A stretch of DNA of 64,000 bases from Protaetiibacter mangrovi (GTDB lineage: Bacteria; Actinomycetota; Actinomycetes; Actinomycetales; Microbacteriaceae): assembly GCF_024752305.1 (NCBI RefSeq), contig NZ_JANTHX010000005.1, positions 27,050-91,049 of the forward strand, written 5' to 3'. How positions within the stretch are numbered: the stretch's first letter is position 1; the number at the start of each line of letters is the position of its first letter. Shown here in pieces: positions 51,202-59,926 of the stretch. The position numbers and the translations under genes are program-made. The notes beneath the pieces were generated by a model that saw only the letters and a list, made by a program, of their open reading frames with translations, did not search any database and was not told the DNA's origin.

Positions 51202-52233
51202 TCAGCGGCTGATGGAGTGCCCGGCCGAGCCGAGCTGCTGGGTCGCCTCCACCACGCGCGCGGCGAGCGCCGACTCCGCCCGCTTGCCCCAGGCGCGCGG
51301 GTCGTAGACCTTCTTGTTCCCGACCTCGCCGTCGACCTTGAGCACGCCGTCGTAGTTCTCGAACATCCAGCCGGCGACGTCGCGCGTGTAGGCGTACTGC
51401 GTGTCGGTGTCGATGTTCATCTTGATGACGCCGTTCGCGACCGCCTCGGCGATCTCGGCATCCGTCGAGCCCGAACCGCCGTGGAACACGAGGTCGAGCG
51501 GCTTCGGGCCGGTGCCGTACTTCGCCGCGATGCCCGCCTGGATCTCGCCGAGCAGCTCGGGGCGGAGCTTGACGTTGCCGGGCTTGTAGACGCCGTGCAC
51601 GTTGCCGAACGTGAGCGCCGCGATGTAGCGCCCGTTCTCGCCGAGGCCGAGGGCCTCGACGGCCTGCTCGACGTCGCCGAGGGTCGTGTAGAGGGCCTCG
51701 TTCGAGCCCTCGTGCTGCACGCCGTCCTCCTCGCCGCCGACGACGCCGATCTCGACCTCGAGGATCGCGCGGATGTTCTTGAGGCGCGGCAGCAGCTCCT
51801 GGGCGATCTCGATGTTCTCGGCCAGCGGCACGGCAGAGCCGTCCCACATGTGCGACTGGAAGATCGGGTTGCGTCCGGCGCGGACCTCGGCCTCGGACGC
51901 CTCGAGCAGCGGCAGGACGAAGCCGGGCAGGGCGTCCTTCGGGCAGTGGTCGGTGTGGAGCGCGACGGTGATGGGGTAGTTCTTGGCGACCTCGGTGGCG
52001 AACGCGGCGAAGGCGAGCGCTCCGGACGCGCGGGCCTTCACGCTCTGCCCCGCGAAGTAGTCGGCGCCGCCCGTGGTGACCTGGATGATGCCGTCGGAGC
52101 CGGCCTCGGTGAGGCCCTGCAGGATGGCGTTGATGGTCGAGGAGCTCGACGCGTTGATGGCGGGGAAGGCGAAGGCGTTCTTCTTCGCCGTGTCGAGCAT
52201 CTCGGCGTACTGATCCGGGGTGGCGACGGGCAT
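51202..52233 (-). CDS. fbaA: Class II fructose-bisphosphate aldolase
   Basis: A 343-residue zinc-dependent aldolase of glycolysis and gluconeogenesis. Zinc-binding and catalytic blocks are visible: ALHTDHCPKDAL, LEVEIGVVGGEEDGV, FGNVHGVYKPGNVKL, LVFHGGSGST and the C-terminal KMNIDTDTQYAYTR. ATG 52233 has AGGAGG upstream. The stop touches the convergent kinase-partner gene with no spacer. A TAGACT hexamer (minus strand, 52277-52272) lies about 39 bases before the start codon. Confidence 0.96.
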   Translation of the reverse strand: MPVATPDQYAEMLDTAKKNAFAFPAINASSSSTINAILQGLTEAGSDGIIQVTTGGADYFAGQSVKARASGALAFAAFATEVAKNYPITVALHTDHCPKDALPGFVLPLLEASEAEVRAGRNPIFQSHMWDGSAVPLAENIEIAQELLPRLKNIRAILEVEIGVVGGEEDGVQHEGSNEALYTTLGDVEQAVEALGLGENGRYIAALTFGNVHGVYKPGNVKLRPELLGEIQAGIAAKYGTGPKPLDLVFHGGSGSTDAEIAEAVANGVIKMNIDTDTQYAYTRDVAGWMFENYDGVLKVDGEVGNKKVYDPRAWGKRAESALAARVVEATQQLGSAGHSISR

Positions 52234-52271
52234 GGGGGTCCTCCTGGCGGGGCGGGGTGGTTTCGCCACCG

Positions 52272-52277
52272 AGTCTA
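52272..52277 (-). promoter_or_regulatory. -10 hexamer TAGACT of fbaA
   Basis: On the minus strand TAGACT predicts transcription near 52265 and a leader of about 32 bases with AGGAGG. Confidence 0.5.
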
Positions 52278-52307
52278 GGGGAGGGGCGTCCGGGGCGGAC
52301 CCGGCTC

Positions 52308-53807
52308 TCACTCCACCCAGTCGAGGGTGCGCTCGACGGCGCGATGCCATCGGGCGACGCCGTGCTCGCGGGTCGCCTCGTCGATCGCCGGCTCCCAGCG
52401 GCGGTCCTCGGCCCACAGCGTCCGCAGCTCGTCGGTGTCCGCCCAGATCCCGACGGCGAGCCCCGCGGCGTAGGCCGCGCCGAGCGCCGTCGTCTCGGCG
52501 ATCACGGGGCGCACCACGGGGATGCCGAGCACATCGGCCTGGAACTGCATGAGCAGCTCGTTGCCGACCATGCCCCCGTCGACGCGGAGCTCCCGGATGG
52601 GGGCCCCGTGCTCGGCGTCGGCCGCGCGCACGACGTCGAGCGTCTGGTAGGCGACCGCCTCGAGGCTGGCGCGGGCGAGATGCGCCTTGGTGGCGAAGCG
52701 GGTGAGCCCCACGATCGCCCCCCGCGCATCCGGGCGCCAATAGGGGGCGAAGAGGCCGGCGAAGGCGGGCACGACGTAGACGTCGCCGTTGTCGTCGACG
52801 CTCTCGGCGAGGGCCTCGACCTCGGCGGCGTCGCGGATGATCCCCAGGTTGTCGCGCAGCCACTGGATGAGGGAGCCCGCGACCGCGACCGAGCCCTCGA
52901 GGGCGAACCGCGGCGGCTCGTCGCCGAGCCGGTACGCGACCGTCGTGATCAGCCCGTGGGCGCTGTGCACGAGCTCGGTGCCCGTGTTCACGATGAGGAA
53001 GTTGCCGGTGCCGTAGGTGTTCTTCGACTCGCCCGCGTCGAACGCGGCCTGACCGAAGGTCGCGGCCTGCTGGTCGCCGAGGATGCCCGCGATCGGGGTC
53101 TCGCGCAGCAGGCTGCGCGACTCGGCGTGGCCGTAGACCTCGGACGAGGAGCGGATCTCGGGGAGCATCGCGCGGGGCACCCGGAACGCGGAGCACAGCT
53201 CGTCGCTCCAGTCGAGGGTCGCGAGATCCATGAGCAGCGTGCGGCTCGCGTTCGTGACGTCGGTGGCGTGCACCGCGCCGCCGGTCAGGTTCCACAGCAC
53301 CCAGCTGTCGGCCGTGCCGAAGGCCAGCTCGCCGCGCTCGGCGCGCTCGCGGGCGCCGTCGACGTGGTCGAGGATCCAGGCGATCTTGGTGGCCGAGAAG
53401 TAGGTCGCGAGCGGAAGACCGGTCCGCTCGGCGAAGCGGCGGATGCCGCCGTCCGCGGCGAGGGCGTCGACCGCATCCTGGGTGCGGGTGTCCTGCCAGA
53501 CGATCGCACGGTGGATCGGCTTGCCGGTGGCCCGATCCCACACGAACACCGTCTCGCGCTGATTGGTGATGCCGATCGCCGCGACGTCGTGCCGGGTGAT
53601 GTGGGCGTCCGAGAGCGCGGCGCCGATCGCACGGCGCGTGTTCGTCCAGATCTCCTCGGCGTCGTGCTCCACCCATCCCGGCTTCGGGAAGTGCTGGCGG
53701 TGCTCGAGCTGGCCGGTGCTGACGACGCGCCCTCGGTCGTCGAAGACGATCGCACGGGTCGAGGTCGTGCCCTGATCGATCGCGACGATGTGACGGGCCG
53801 TTGTCAT
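52308..53807 (-). CDS. glpK: Glycerol kinase
   Basis: A 499-residue FGGY-family kinase that phosphorylates glycerol to glycerol-3-phosphate. The N-terminal [15 protein letters not shown] is the phosphate-1 motif. Further landmarks are the substrate arginine-glutamate in [11 protein letters not shown], the [12 protein letters not shown] block, [15 protein letters not shown] and the FGGY signature region [26 protein letters not shown] 53807 is six bases after TAGCCT on the minus strand, so it is a leaderless start. No glycerol facilitator or glpD is adjacent. It is divergent from the TetR gene. Confidence 0.95.
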   Translation of the reverse strand: MTTARHIVAIDQGTTSTRAIVFDDRGRVVSTGQLEHRQHFPKPGWVEHDAEEIWTNTRRAIGAALSDAHITRHDVAAIGITNQRETVFVWDRATGKPIHRAIVWQDTRTQDAVDALAADGGIRRFAERTGLPLATYFSATKIAWILDHVDGARERAERGELAFGTADSWVLWNLTGGAVHATDVTNASRTLLMDLATLDWSDELCSAFRVPRAMLPEIRSSSEVYGHAESRSLLRETPIAGILGDQQAATFGQAAFDAGESKNTYGTGNFLIVNTGTELVHSAHGLITTVAYRLGDEPPRFALEGSVAVAGSLIQWLRDNLGIIRDAAEVEALAESVDDNGDVYVVPAFAGLFAPYWRPDARGAIVGLTRFATKAHLARASLEAVAYQTLDVVRAADAEHGAPIRELRVDGGMVGNELLMQFQADVLGIPVVRPVIAETTALGAAYAAGLAVGIWADTDELRTLWAEDRRWEPAIDEATREHGVARWHRAVERTLDWVE

Positions 53808-53813
53808 GCGGTC

Positions 53814-53858
53814 AGGCTAGACCACCGCTTGCGGAGTGAGCGCTCACTCACTTATGAT
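53814..53858. promoter_or_regulatory. glpK promoter (TAGCCT), 16-bp palindromic operator and TetR promoter (TATGAT)
   Basis: Minus strand: TAGCCT (53819 down to 53814), six bases before the glpK ATG. A perfect palindrome GAGTGAGCGCTCACTC occupies 53834-53849. TATGAT (53853-53858) is six bases before GTG 53865. The palindrome lies upstream of the TetR -10, where the -35 region would be, a typical autorepression site. It may also affect glpK. Confidence 0.75.
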
Positions 53859-53864
53859 CGCCGG

Positions 53865-54449
53865 GTGGTGCTGCCGGAGGAGTTCGTGGTCGTGCGGGAG
53901 CGCGCGCGCCCGCTCGCGCCCGACGACCGGCGCGAGGCGATTCTCGACGCCGTGCTGCCGCTGCTCATGGAACGGGGGCGCGACGCCACCAGCCGCGAGC
54001 TCGCCGACGCCGCCGGCATCGCCGAGGGCACCGTGTTCCGCGCCTTCGGCGACAAGGAGTCGCTGTTCGCGGCCGCACTCGACCGCCTACTCGACCCCGA
54101 GCCCTTCCGCGCCGAGCTGCGCCGCATCCCGCTCGACCTGCCCTTCGAGGACAAGATCGCCTGCGTCATCGAGGCGCTGCGCACCCGGTTCCGCGAGGTG
54201 TTCCGGATCATGCAGCTCTTCCAGATGGACGGCCCGCCTCCCCGACGCGAGGCCGCGAACGAGGACTGGCTCGACATCGTGCGCGAGCTGCTCCAGCCCG
54301 ACCTCGCCCACCTCGGCGTGCCGATCGACACCGTCGCCTGGTACCTGCGGCTCGTCGCCTTCGGGGCATCCATCGAGCCCTTCAACCACTTCCGCCGCTT
54401 CGACTCCGCCGAGCTCGCGACCATCGTCGTGCACGGCGTCGCCTTCTGA
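53865..54449 (+). CDS. TetR-family repressor of the adjacent ABC exporter
   Basis: A 194-residue TetR protein. The HTH runs from about residue 20 to 65 (DDRREAILDAVLPLLMERGRDATSRELADAAGIAEGTVFRAFGDKESLF), and the rest is the ligand-binding domain. GTG 53865 is six bases after TATGAT, consistent with a leaderless transcript; a second GTG is at 53868. A perfect palindrome GAGTGAGCGCTCACTC lies upstream. It is followed after 34 bases by two ABC exporter genes in the same direction, which it probably represses until a drug is bound (inference). Confidence 0.88.
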   Translation: MVLPEEFVVVRERARPLAPDDRREAILDAVLPLLMERGRDATSRELADAAGIAEGTVFRAFGDKESLFAAALDRLLDPEPFRAELRRIPLDLPFEDKIACVIEALRTRFREVFRIMQLFQMDGPPPRREAANEDWLDIVRELLQPDLAHLGVPIDTVAWYLRLVAFGASIEPFNHFRRFDSAELATIVVHGVAF

Positions 54450-54483
54450 TCCCCGCCCACCCACCGCAACGAAAGAAGCATCC

Positions 54484-56217
54484 GTGCTCGGCAAACTGCT
54501 CGTGCGCCATCTGCGGCCCTACTGGCCGCTCCTGATCGGCGTCGTCGTCTTCCAGCTCGCCCAATCGATCGCGTCGCTCTACCTGCCGGCGCTCAACGCC
54601 GACATCATCGACCAGGGCGTCGCGAAGGGCGACACCGGCTACATCCTCGCCACCGGCGGGGTGATGCTGCTCATCACCCTCGGGCAGATCACGGCGTCCA
54701 TCCTCGCCGTCTACTTCGGCGCGCGCGCCGCGATGGCGCTCGGCCGCGACCTGCGCGCCGCGGTGTTCCGTCGCGTGGGGGAGTTCTCCGAGCGCGAGGT
54801 GGCCCGCTTCGGCGCGCCGTCGCTCATCACCCGTTCGACCAACGACGTGCAGCAGGTGCAGATGCTCGTGCTGATGAGCTGCACGATCCTCGTCTCGACC
54901 CCGATCCTCGCGATCGGCGGGGTGATCTTCGCGCTCCAGGAGGATCTGACGCTCTCCTGGATCATGGTCGTCGCGGTGCCCGTGCTGCTCATCGCGGTCG
55001 GGCTCATCATCGTGCGGATGGTGCCCCAGTTCCGCAAGATGCAGGCCCGCATCGACAACGTCAACCGCATCCTGCGCGAGCAGCTCACCGGCATCCGGGT
55101 CATCCGCGCGTTCGTGCGCGAGCAGCGCGAGCGCGAGCGCTTCGCCGTCGCCAACGAGGAGCTCACCGACACGGCGCTGCGCGCCGGACGGCTCTTCGCG
55201 CTCATGTTCCCGGTCGTGATGCTCGTGCTGAACGTGTCGAGCGTCGCGGTGCTGTGGTTCGGCGCGTTCCGGATCGAGGACGGCGAGATGCAGGTCGGTT
55301 CGCTGATCGCGTTCCTCAGCTACCTCATCCAGATCCTCATGGCGGTCATGATGGCGACCTTCCTCGCGGTGCTGCTGCCGCGCGCCGCCGTGTCCGCCGA
55401 CCGCATCGGCGAGGTGCTCGAGACCGAGCCCTCGGTCATCGCACCCGTCACGCCGATCACCGAGCTGGCCGCAGGCGGCGAGGTCGAGCTGCGCGCGGCC
55501 ACCTTCGCCTACCCCGGGGCGGAGGCCCCCGTGCTGCGCGAGGTCTCGTTCACCGCGCGTCCCGGCCGGATGACCGCCATCATCGGCTCCACGGGCGCCG
55601 GCAAGACGACGCTCGTGAACCTGCTTCCGCGGTTGTTCGACGTGACCGGCGGCGCCGTGCTCGTCGACGGTGTCGACGTGCGCGAGCTCGACCCGGAGCT
55701 GCTGTGGAGCCGCATCGGACTCATCCCGCAGCGCCCGTACCTGTTCTCGGGCACCGTGGCGTCGAACCTCCGCTACGGCAACCCGGACGCCACCGACGAG
55801 GAGCTCTGGGCCGCGCTCGAGATCGCGCAGGCGCGCGACTTCGTGTCGGAGATGCCCGAGCAGCTCGAGGCACCGATCGCCCAGGGGGGAACCAACGTGT
55901 CCGGTGGTCAGAGACAGCGATTGGCCATCGCGAGAGCCCTCGTGAAACGACCCGAGATCTACGTGTTCGACGACTCGTTCTCGGCCCTCGACACCGCGAC
56001 GGATGCCCGGCTGCGCCAGGCGCTCGCCCGCGAGGTGGGCGACGCGACCATGATCGTCGTCGCCCAGCGCGTGTCGACGATCCTGCAGGCCGACCAGATC
56101 GTGGTGCTCGAGGACGGCGCCGTCGTCGGCCTCGGTACCCACGACGAACTGCTCGCGAGCTCCGACGAGTACCGCGAGATCGTGGAGAGCCAGCTGAGCG
56201 CGGAGGAGGCGGCGTGA
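54484..56217 (+). CDS. Heterodimeric ABC exporter, subunit with degenerate ATP site
   Basis: A 577-residue half-transporter: six membrane helices (about residues 15-310) and an NBD (about 335-570). Walker A is GSTGAGKTT, signature NVSGGQRQR. After Walker B the usual catalytic Glu is Asp497 (VFDDSFSALD), and the H-loop histidine is Gln (VVAQRVSTI). Such substitutions mark the non-hydrolysing site of heterodimers such as TM287/288, LmrCD and BmrCD. The partner subunit is encoded next, overlapping by four bases. GTG 54484 is weakly supported by GAAAGAAG. Likely a multidrug exporter. Confidence 0.9.
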   Translation: MLGKLLVRHLRPYWPLLIGVVVFQLAQSIASLYLPALNADIIDQGVAKGDTGYILATGGVMLLITLGQITASILAVYFGARAAMALGRDLRAAVFRRVGEFSEREVARFGAPSLITRSTNDVQQVQMLVLMSCTILVSTPILAIGGVIFALQEDLTLSWIMVVAVPVLLIAVGLIIVRMVPQFRKMQARIDNVNRILREQLTGIRVIRAFVREQRERERFAVANEELTDTALRAGRLFALMFPVVMLVLNVSSVAVLWFGAFRIEDGEMQVGSLIAFLSYLIQILMAVMMATFLAVLLPRAAVSADRIGEVLETEPSVIAPVTPITELAAGGEVELRAATFAYPGAEAPVLREVSFTARPGRMTAIIGSTGAGKTTLVNLLPRLFDVTGGAVLVDGVDVRELDPELLWSRIGLIPQRPYLFSGTVASNLRYGNPDATDEELWAALEIAQARDFVSEMPEQLEAPIAQGGTNVSGGQRQRLAIARALVKRPEIYVFDDSFSALDTATDARLRQALAREVGDATMIVVAQRVSTILQADQIVVLEDGAVVGLGTHDELLASSDEYREIVESQLSAEEAA

Positions 56218-58337
56218 CCCTTCGACACGCGTCTGACGACGCTACTCAGGGCGGCGGCGGCGACAAGACCCCGGCTCGTCCCGCGGCTCCCGCCCGACGC
56301 CCCGGCCCCGGTGGCGGAGGCGGCCCCTTCGGGGGCGGCGGCATGCCCGCCGAGAAGGCGATGACCTTCGGCCCGTCCGCGCGGCGCCTCGTCGGGCGCC
56401 TGCGCCCGGAGCGGATCGGCGTGGTCTTCGTGATCCTCCTCGGCACGATCGGCGTCATCCTCAGCGTCATCGGACCCAAGGTGCTCGGCCAGGCGACGAA
56501 CCTCATCTTCGAGGGCGTCATCTCGGCGCAGCTGCCGGCCGGCGTCACGAAGGACCAGGTGATCGCCGGGCTCGAGGCCCAGGGCGAGACCACCCAGGCC
56601 GACATGCTCCGCAACATGGACCTGCGCCCGGGGGAGGGCATCGACTTCTCGGCGCTCGCCCTCGTGCTCGGCACCGTGCTGCTGCTCTACGTGCTCAGCT
56701 CCGTGTTCATGTGGCTGCAGGGCTACGTGCTGAACGGCATCACCCAGCGCACCGTGCTGCGGCTGCGGAAGGACGTCGAGGAGAAGATCCACCGGCTGCC
56801 GCTGAAGTACTTCGACAAGATGCCGCGCGGCGAGCTGCTCAGCCGCGTCACGAACGACATCGACAACATCTCGCAGAGCCTGCAGCAGACGCTGTCGCAG
56901 CTGCTCACCTCGCTGCTGACGGTGATCGGCGTGCTCGTGATGATGTTCTGGATCTCGCCGGTGCTCGCCCTCGTGGCGCTCGTCGCCATCCCGGTCACCC
57001 TCGTGATCACGGTGCTCGTCGCCAAGCGCTCGCAGAAGCTGTTCGTGGCGCAGTGGACCCACACCGGGTCGCTCAACGCCCAGATCGAGGAGGGCTACAC
57101 CGGCCACTCGCTCGTGAAGGTGTTCGGCCGCCACCGCGAGGTGCAGGCGCGGTTCGACGAGAAGAACGAGGAGCTGTTCCGCGCGAGCTTCGGCGCGCAG
57201 TTCATCAGCGGCATCATCATGCCCGCGACCATGTTCGTCGGGAACCTCGTCTACGTCGCGATCGCGGTCGTCGGCGGGTTGTTCGTCGCGAACGGCTCGA
57301 TGCGGCTCGGCGACGTGCAGGCGTTCATCCAGTACTCGCGTCAGTTCACGCAGCCGCTCTCGCAGCTGGGGTCGATGGCCAACCTGCTGCAGTCGGGCGT
57401 CGCCTCCGCCGAGCGCGTGTTCGAACTGCTCGACGCCGAGGAGCAGGAGGCCGACCCGTCGCCCGCCGACTCGCCGTCGGGCGCGACCGGTCGCCTCGCC
57501 TTCGAGGGCGTGTCGTTCTCGTACGACCCGGAGAAGCCGCTCATCCACGACCTCTCGCTCGTGGCGGAACCCGGCCAGACGATCGCGATCGTCGGACCGA
57601 CCGGCGCCGGCAAGACGACGCTCGTGAACCTCATCATGCGGTTCTACGACCCGGATGCGGGCCGCATCACCCTCGACGGCATCGACACCACCCGGATGAC
57701 GCGCGACGACCTGCGCTCGCGCACCGGCATGGTGCTGCAGGACACCTGGCTGTTCGGGGGCACCATCCGCGACAACATCGCCTACGGCCGGCCGGACGCC
57801 TCGGAGGAGGACATCATGGCGGCGGCGACCGCGTCGTACGTCGGCCGCTTCGTGCACTCGCTGCCCGACGGGTACGACACGGTGCTCGACGACGAGGGCG
57901 GCAACGTCTCGGCCGGTGAGAAGCAGCTCATCACGATCGCGCGGGCGTTCCTCGCGAAGCCGTCGGTGCTGATCCTCGACGAGGCGACCAGCTCGGTCGA
58001 CACCCGCACCGAGCTGCTCGTGCAGCGGGCGATGAGCGCGCTGCGCAAGGATCGCACCTCCTTCGTGATCGCCCACCGGCTGTCGACCATCCGGGATGCC
58101 GATCTCATCCTCGTGATGGAGAACGGCGCGATCGTCGAGCAGGGCACCCACGAGGAGCTGCTCGCCGCGCACGGCGCGTACGCGCGGCTCTACGAGGCCC
58201 AGTTCGCGGCGCCGCTCGAGGACGAGCCGCAGCCGGTGCCGGCGATGGCCGGCGCTCTGGCCGGGCCGGCGCCGACCACCGGCGGGATCGTGCTCGAGGC
58301 GCTCGCCGAGGAGGGTGCGCCCGAGAACGCGGAGTAG
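56214..58337 (+). CDS. Heterodimeric ABC exporter, subunit with canonical ATP site
   Basis: A 707-residue half-transporter. A Gly/Pro-rich N-terminus (about 1-45) precedes six membrane helices (about 60-385), with an extra loop between helices 1 and 2, and an NBD (about 420-665). Walker A is GPTGAGKTT and the catalytic glutamate Glu590 (LILDEATSS) and histidine (VIAHRLSTI) are intact. The signature is altered to NVSAGEKQL. This is the exact complement of the first subunit, giving one active and one degenerate site. A roughly 40-residue C-terminal tail follows. GTG 56214 overlaps the first gene. Confidence 0.9.
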   Translation: MTLRHASDDATQGGGGDKTPARPAAPARRPGPGGGGGPFGGGGMPAEKAMTFGPSARRLVGRLRPERIGVVFVILLGTIGVILSVIGPKVLGQATNLIFEGVISAQLPAGVTKDQVIAGLEAQGETTQADMLRNMDLRPGEGIDFSALALVLGTVLLLYVLSSVFMWLQGYVLNGITQRTVLRLRKDVEEKIHRLPLKYFDKMPRGELLSRVTNDIDNISQSLQQTLSQLLTSLLTVIGVLVMMFWISPVLALVALVAIPVTLVITVLVAKRSQKLFVAQWTHTGSLNAQIEEGYTGHSLVKVFGRHREVQARFDEKNEELFRASFGAQFISGIIMPATMFVGNLVYVAIAVVGGLFVANGSMRLGDVQAFIQYSRQFTQPLSQLGSMANLLQSGVASAERVFELLDAEEQEADPSPADSPSGATGRLAFEGVSFSYDPEKPLIHDLSLVAEPGQTIAIVGPTGAGKTTLVNLIMRFYDPDAGRITLDGIDTTRMTRDDLRSRTGMVLQDTWLFGGTIRDNIAYGRPDASEEDIMAAATASYVGRFVHSLPDGYDTVLDDEGGNVSAGEKQLITIARAFLAKPSVLILDEATSSVDTRTELLVQRAMSALRKDRTSFVIAHRLSTIRDADLILVMENGAIVEQGTHEELLAAHGAYARLYEAQFAAPLEDEPQPVPAMAGALAGPAPTTGGIVLEALAEEGAPENAE

Positions 58338-58343
58338 TCGACG

Positions 58344-59711
58344 TCAGGCGGACTTCGCGTCGGCACCGCGGGTGCCGGATGCGGGCGTCACCACGGCGGG
58401 ATCGATCTCGGGACGCCCGAGCTCGTCGAGGGCGGCGAACTCGGCCTGGGTGAGGTGCTTCGGCGTCTCGTCGATGAGCTTCGGTTCGCCGATCACCTTC
58501 GACTCGTCGAGGCCGTCGAGCTTGCGGGCGGTCACGAGCACGCGCTGCTCGAGCGAGCTGGCGAACTTGTTGTAGTGGTTCACCGTCGACTCGATGGCGC
58601 CGCGCAGGCGGTCGGCGTGCTCGGACAGGGTCGCGAGGCGCCCGTAGAGCTCCTTGCCGAGGTCGAAGAGGCGCTTCGCGTCCTCCGTGAGCACGTCCTG
58701 CTGCCAGGTGAAGGCGATCGTCTTGAGCAGCGCCCACAGGGTGCCCGGATTGGCGAGGATGATGCGCTTCGAGAAGGCGTAGTCCATGAGCGTCGGGTCG
58801 GCCTCGACGGCCGCCGCGAGCAGCGGCTCGTTCGGGATGAACGCGATCGTGAAGTCGGGACTCGCGTCGAGCCCCGTCCAGTACGACTTGGATGCGAGCG
58901 CGTCGACGTGCGTGCGCACCTGCTTCGCGTGCTGCGCCATCAGGCGCGAGCGCTGCGCCTCCTGCTCACCCGTCGCGCTGGACGGGATGGCGCTCGCCTC
59001 GATGAACGAGTTGTACGGCACCTTCGCGTCGACCGGGATCGACTTGCCGCCGGGCAGCGTGACCACCATGTCGGGGCGGCGCGTGCCGCTCTCGGCCTCG
59101 ATCGTCGACTGCACGCTGAAGTCGACCCTGTTGAGCAGCCCCGCCGACTCGACGAGGGTGCGCAGCTGCGTCTCACCCCAGACGCCGCGGGTGGCGTTGT
59201 TGCGCAGGGCGCTCGCGAGCTGCTCGGCGGTGAGGCTGAGCCGGGCCTCCGACTCCGCGGCCGACTTCAACTGCTGGGAGATCTCGCCGTGCTGGAGGGC
59301 CCGCTGGGTCTCGAGCTCGACGACCTTTGCCTGCATCGACGTCAGCGTCTCCTTCACGGGGGCGAGCTCCTGCAGGATCTTGTGCTCCGCCGCCGCCTCG
59401 GCCTGCCGCTGCTTGGCCTCGAGCTCGTGGCGCTCGACGGTCGCCCGGTACTGCTCCTGCGCGTCGGCGAGCTGCTCGCGCAGCCCCGCGAGCGACGCCT
59501 GCGCCGCCGCGAGCGTGCGCTCGACCTCGGCGCGGGCCGCGGCCTCGGCTGCGCGCACCTCGGCGACGACCGCCTGGTGGCGCGCCTCGCGCAGCGCCGC
59601 GTCCGCCTCCGTGGAGGGGGCGCGACGGGACCGCGCGACGAGGGTCGCGGCGCCGGCCCCGACGGCGAGGCCGAGCACGAGCCCGATGATCAGCGGCAGC
59701 AGTGCGTCCAT
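58344..59711 (-). CDS. rmuC: DNA recombination protein RmuC
   Basis: A 455-residue protein with an N-terminal membrane helix (about 4-26), a long coiled coil (about 35-165, rich in Ala/Glu/Gln) and the RmuC nuclease-like domain (about 185-420). Landmarks are LRNNATRGVWGETQLRTLVESAGLL, RRPDMVVTLPGGKSIPVDAKVPYNSF and ANPGTLWALLKTIAFTWQQD. It limits DNA inversions and is thought to cleave DNA at repeats. ATG 59711 has only a weak upstream GACACT hexamer at six bases. It is convergent with the exporter genes (six-base gap) and divergent from mmsA. Confidence 0.92.
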   Translation of the reverse strand: MDALLPLIIGLVLGLAVGAGAATLVARSRRAPSTEADAALREARHQAVVAEVRAAEAAARAEVERTLAAAQASLAGLREQLADAQEQYRATVERHELEAKQRQAEAAAEHKILQELAPVKETLTSMQAKVVELETQRALQHGEISQQLKSAAESEARLSLTAEQLASALRNNATRGVWGETQLRTLVESAGLLNRVDFSVQSTIEAESGTRRPDMVVTLPGGKSIPVDAKVPYNSFIEASAIPSSATGEQEAQRSRLMAQHAKQVRTHVDALASKSYWTGLDASPDFTIAFIPNEPLLAAAVEADPTLMDYAFSKRIILANPGTLWALLKTIAFTWQQDVLTEDAKRLFDLGKELYGRLATLSEHADRLRGAIESTVNHYNKFASSLEQRVLVTARKLDGLDESKVIGEPKLIDETPKHLTQAEFAALDELGRPEIDPAVVTPASGTRGADAKSA

Positions 59712-59778
59712 GCCGCCAGTGTCGCAGCGGCCGCCGACATCTCCGCGGCGACCGGCCGCCGCATCCGCGCTCCGGGTG

Positions 59779-59860
59779 CAGAAATGCCGGAGATCCGCAT
59801 CCGCCCGCCGGCCGACTCCCGGAATCCCGGGTCGGATGCCGAGAATCTCCTGCATTTCTG
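59779..59860. repeat. 82-bp intergenic palindromic repeat, copy C
   Basis: Left arm CAGAAATGCCGGAGAT (59779-59794, one mismatch) pairs with ATCTCCTGCATTTCTG (59845-59860). Read on the minus strand, the interior word CGGGAGTCGG lies 39 bases from the start, the same offset as in copy B. Unlike the other copies it lies between divergent genes. Confidence 0.8.
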
Positions 59861-59913
59861 GCAGGCGTGAACAGTCGGCCACGAACCGAAAATGTTAACG
59901 AAATGTCTGCGAG

Positions 59914-59919
59914 TAGCCT
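59914..59919 (+). promoter_or_regulatory. -10 hexamer TAGCCT, leaderless promoter of mmsA
   Basis: TAGCCT is seven bases before ATG 59927. An A/T-rich patch containing GTTAAC lies just upstream (about 59889-59903). Confidence 0.5.
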
Positions 59920-59926
59920 CCTGATC

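Noticed and set aside
55959-58172. Minus-strand frame of 737 codons opposite the ABC exporter
   Set aside because: Shadow of the two ABC exporter genes, low complexity and rich in His, Asp and Arg.
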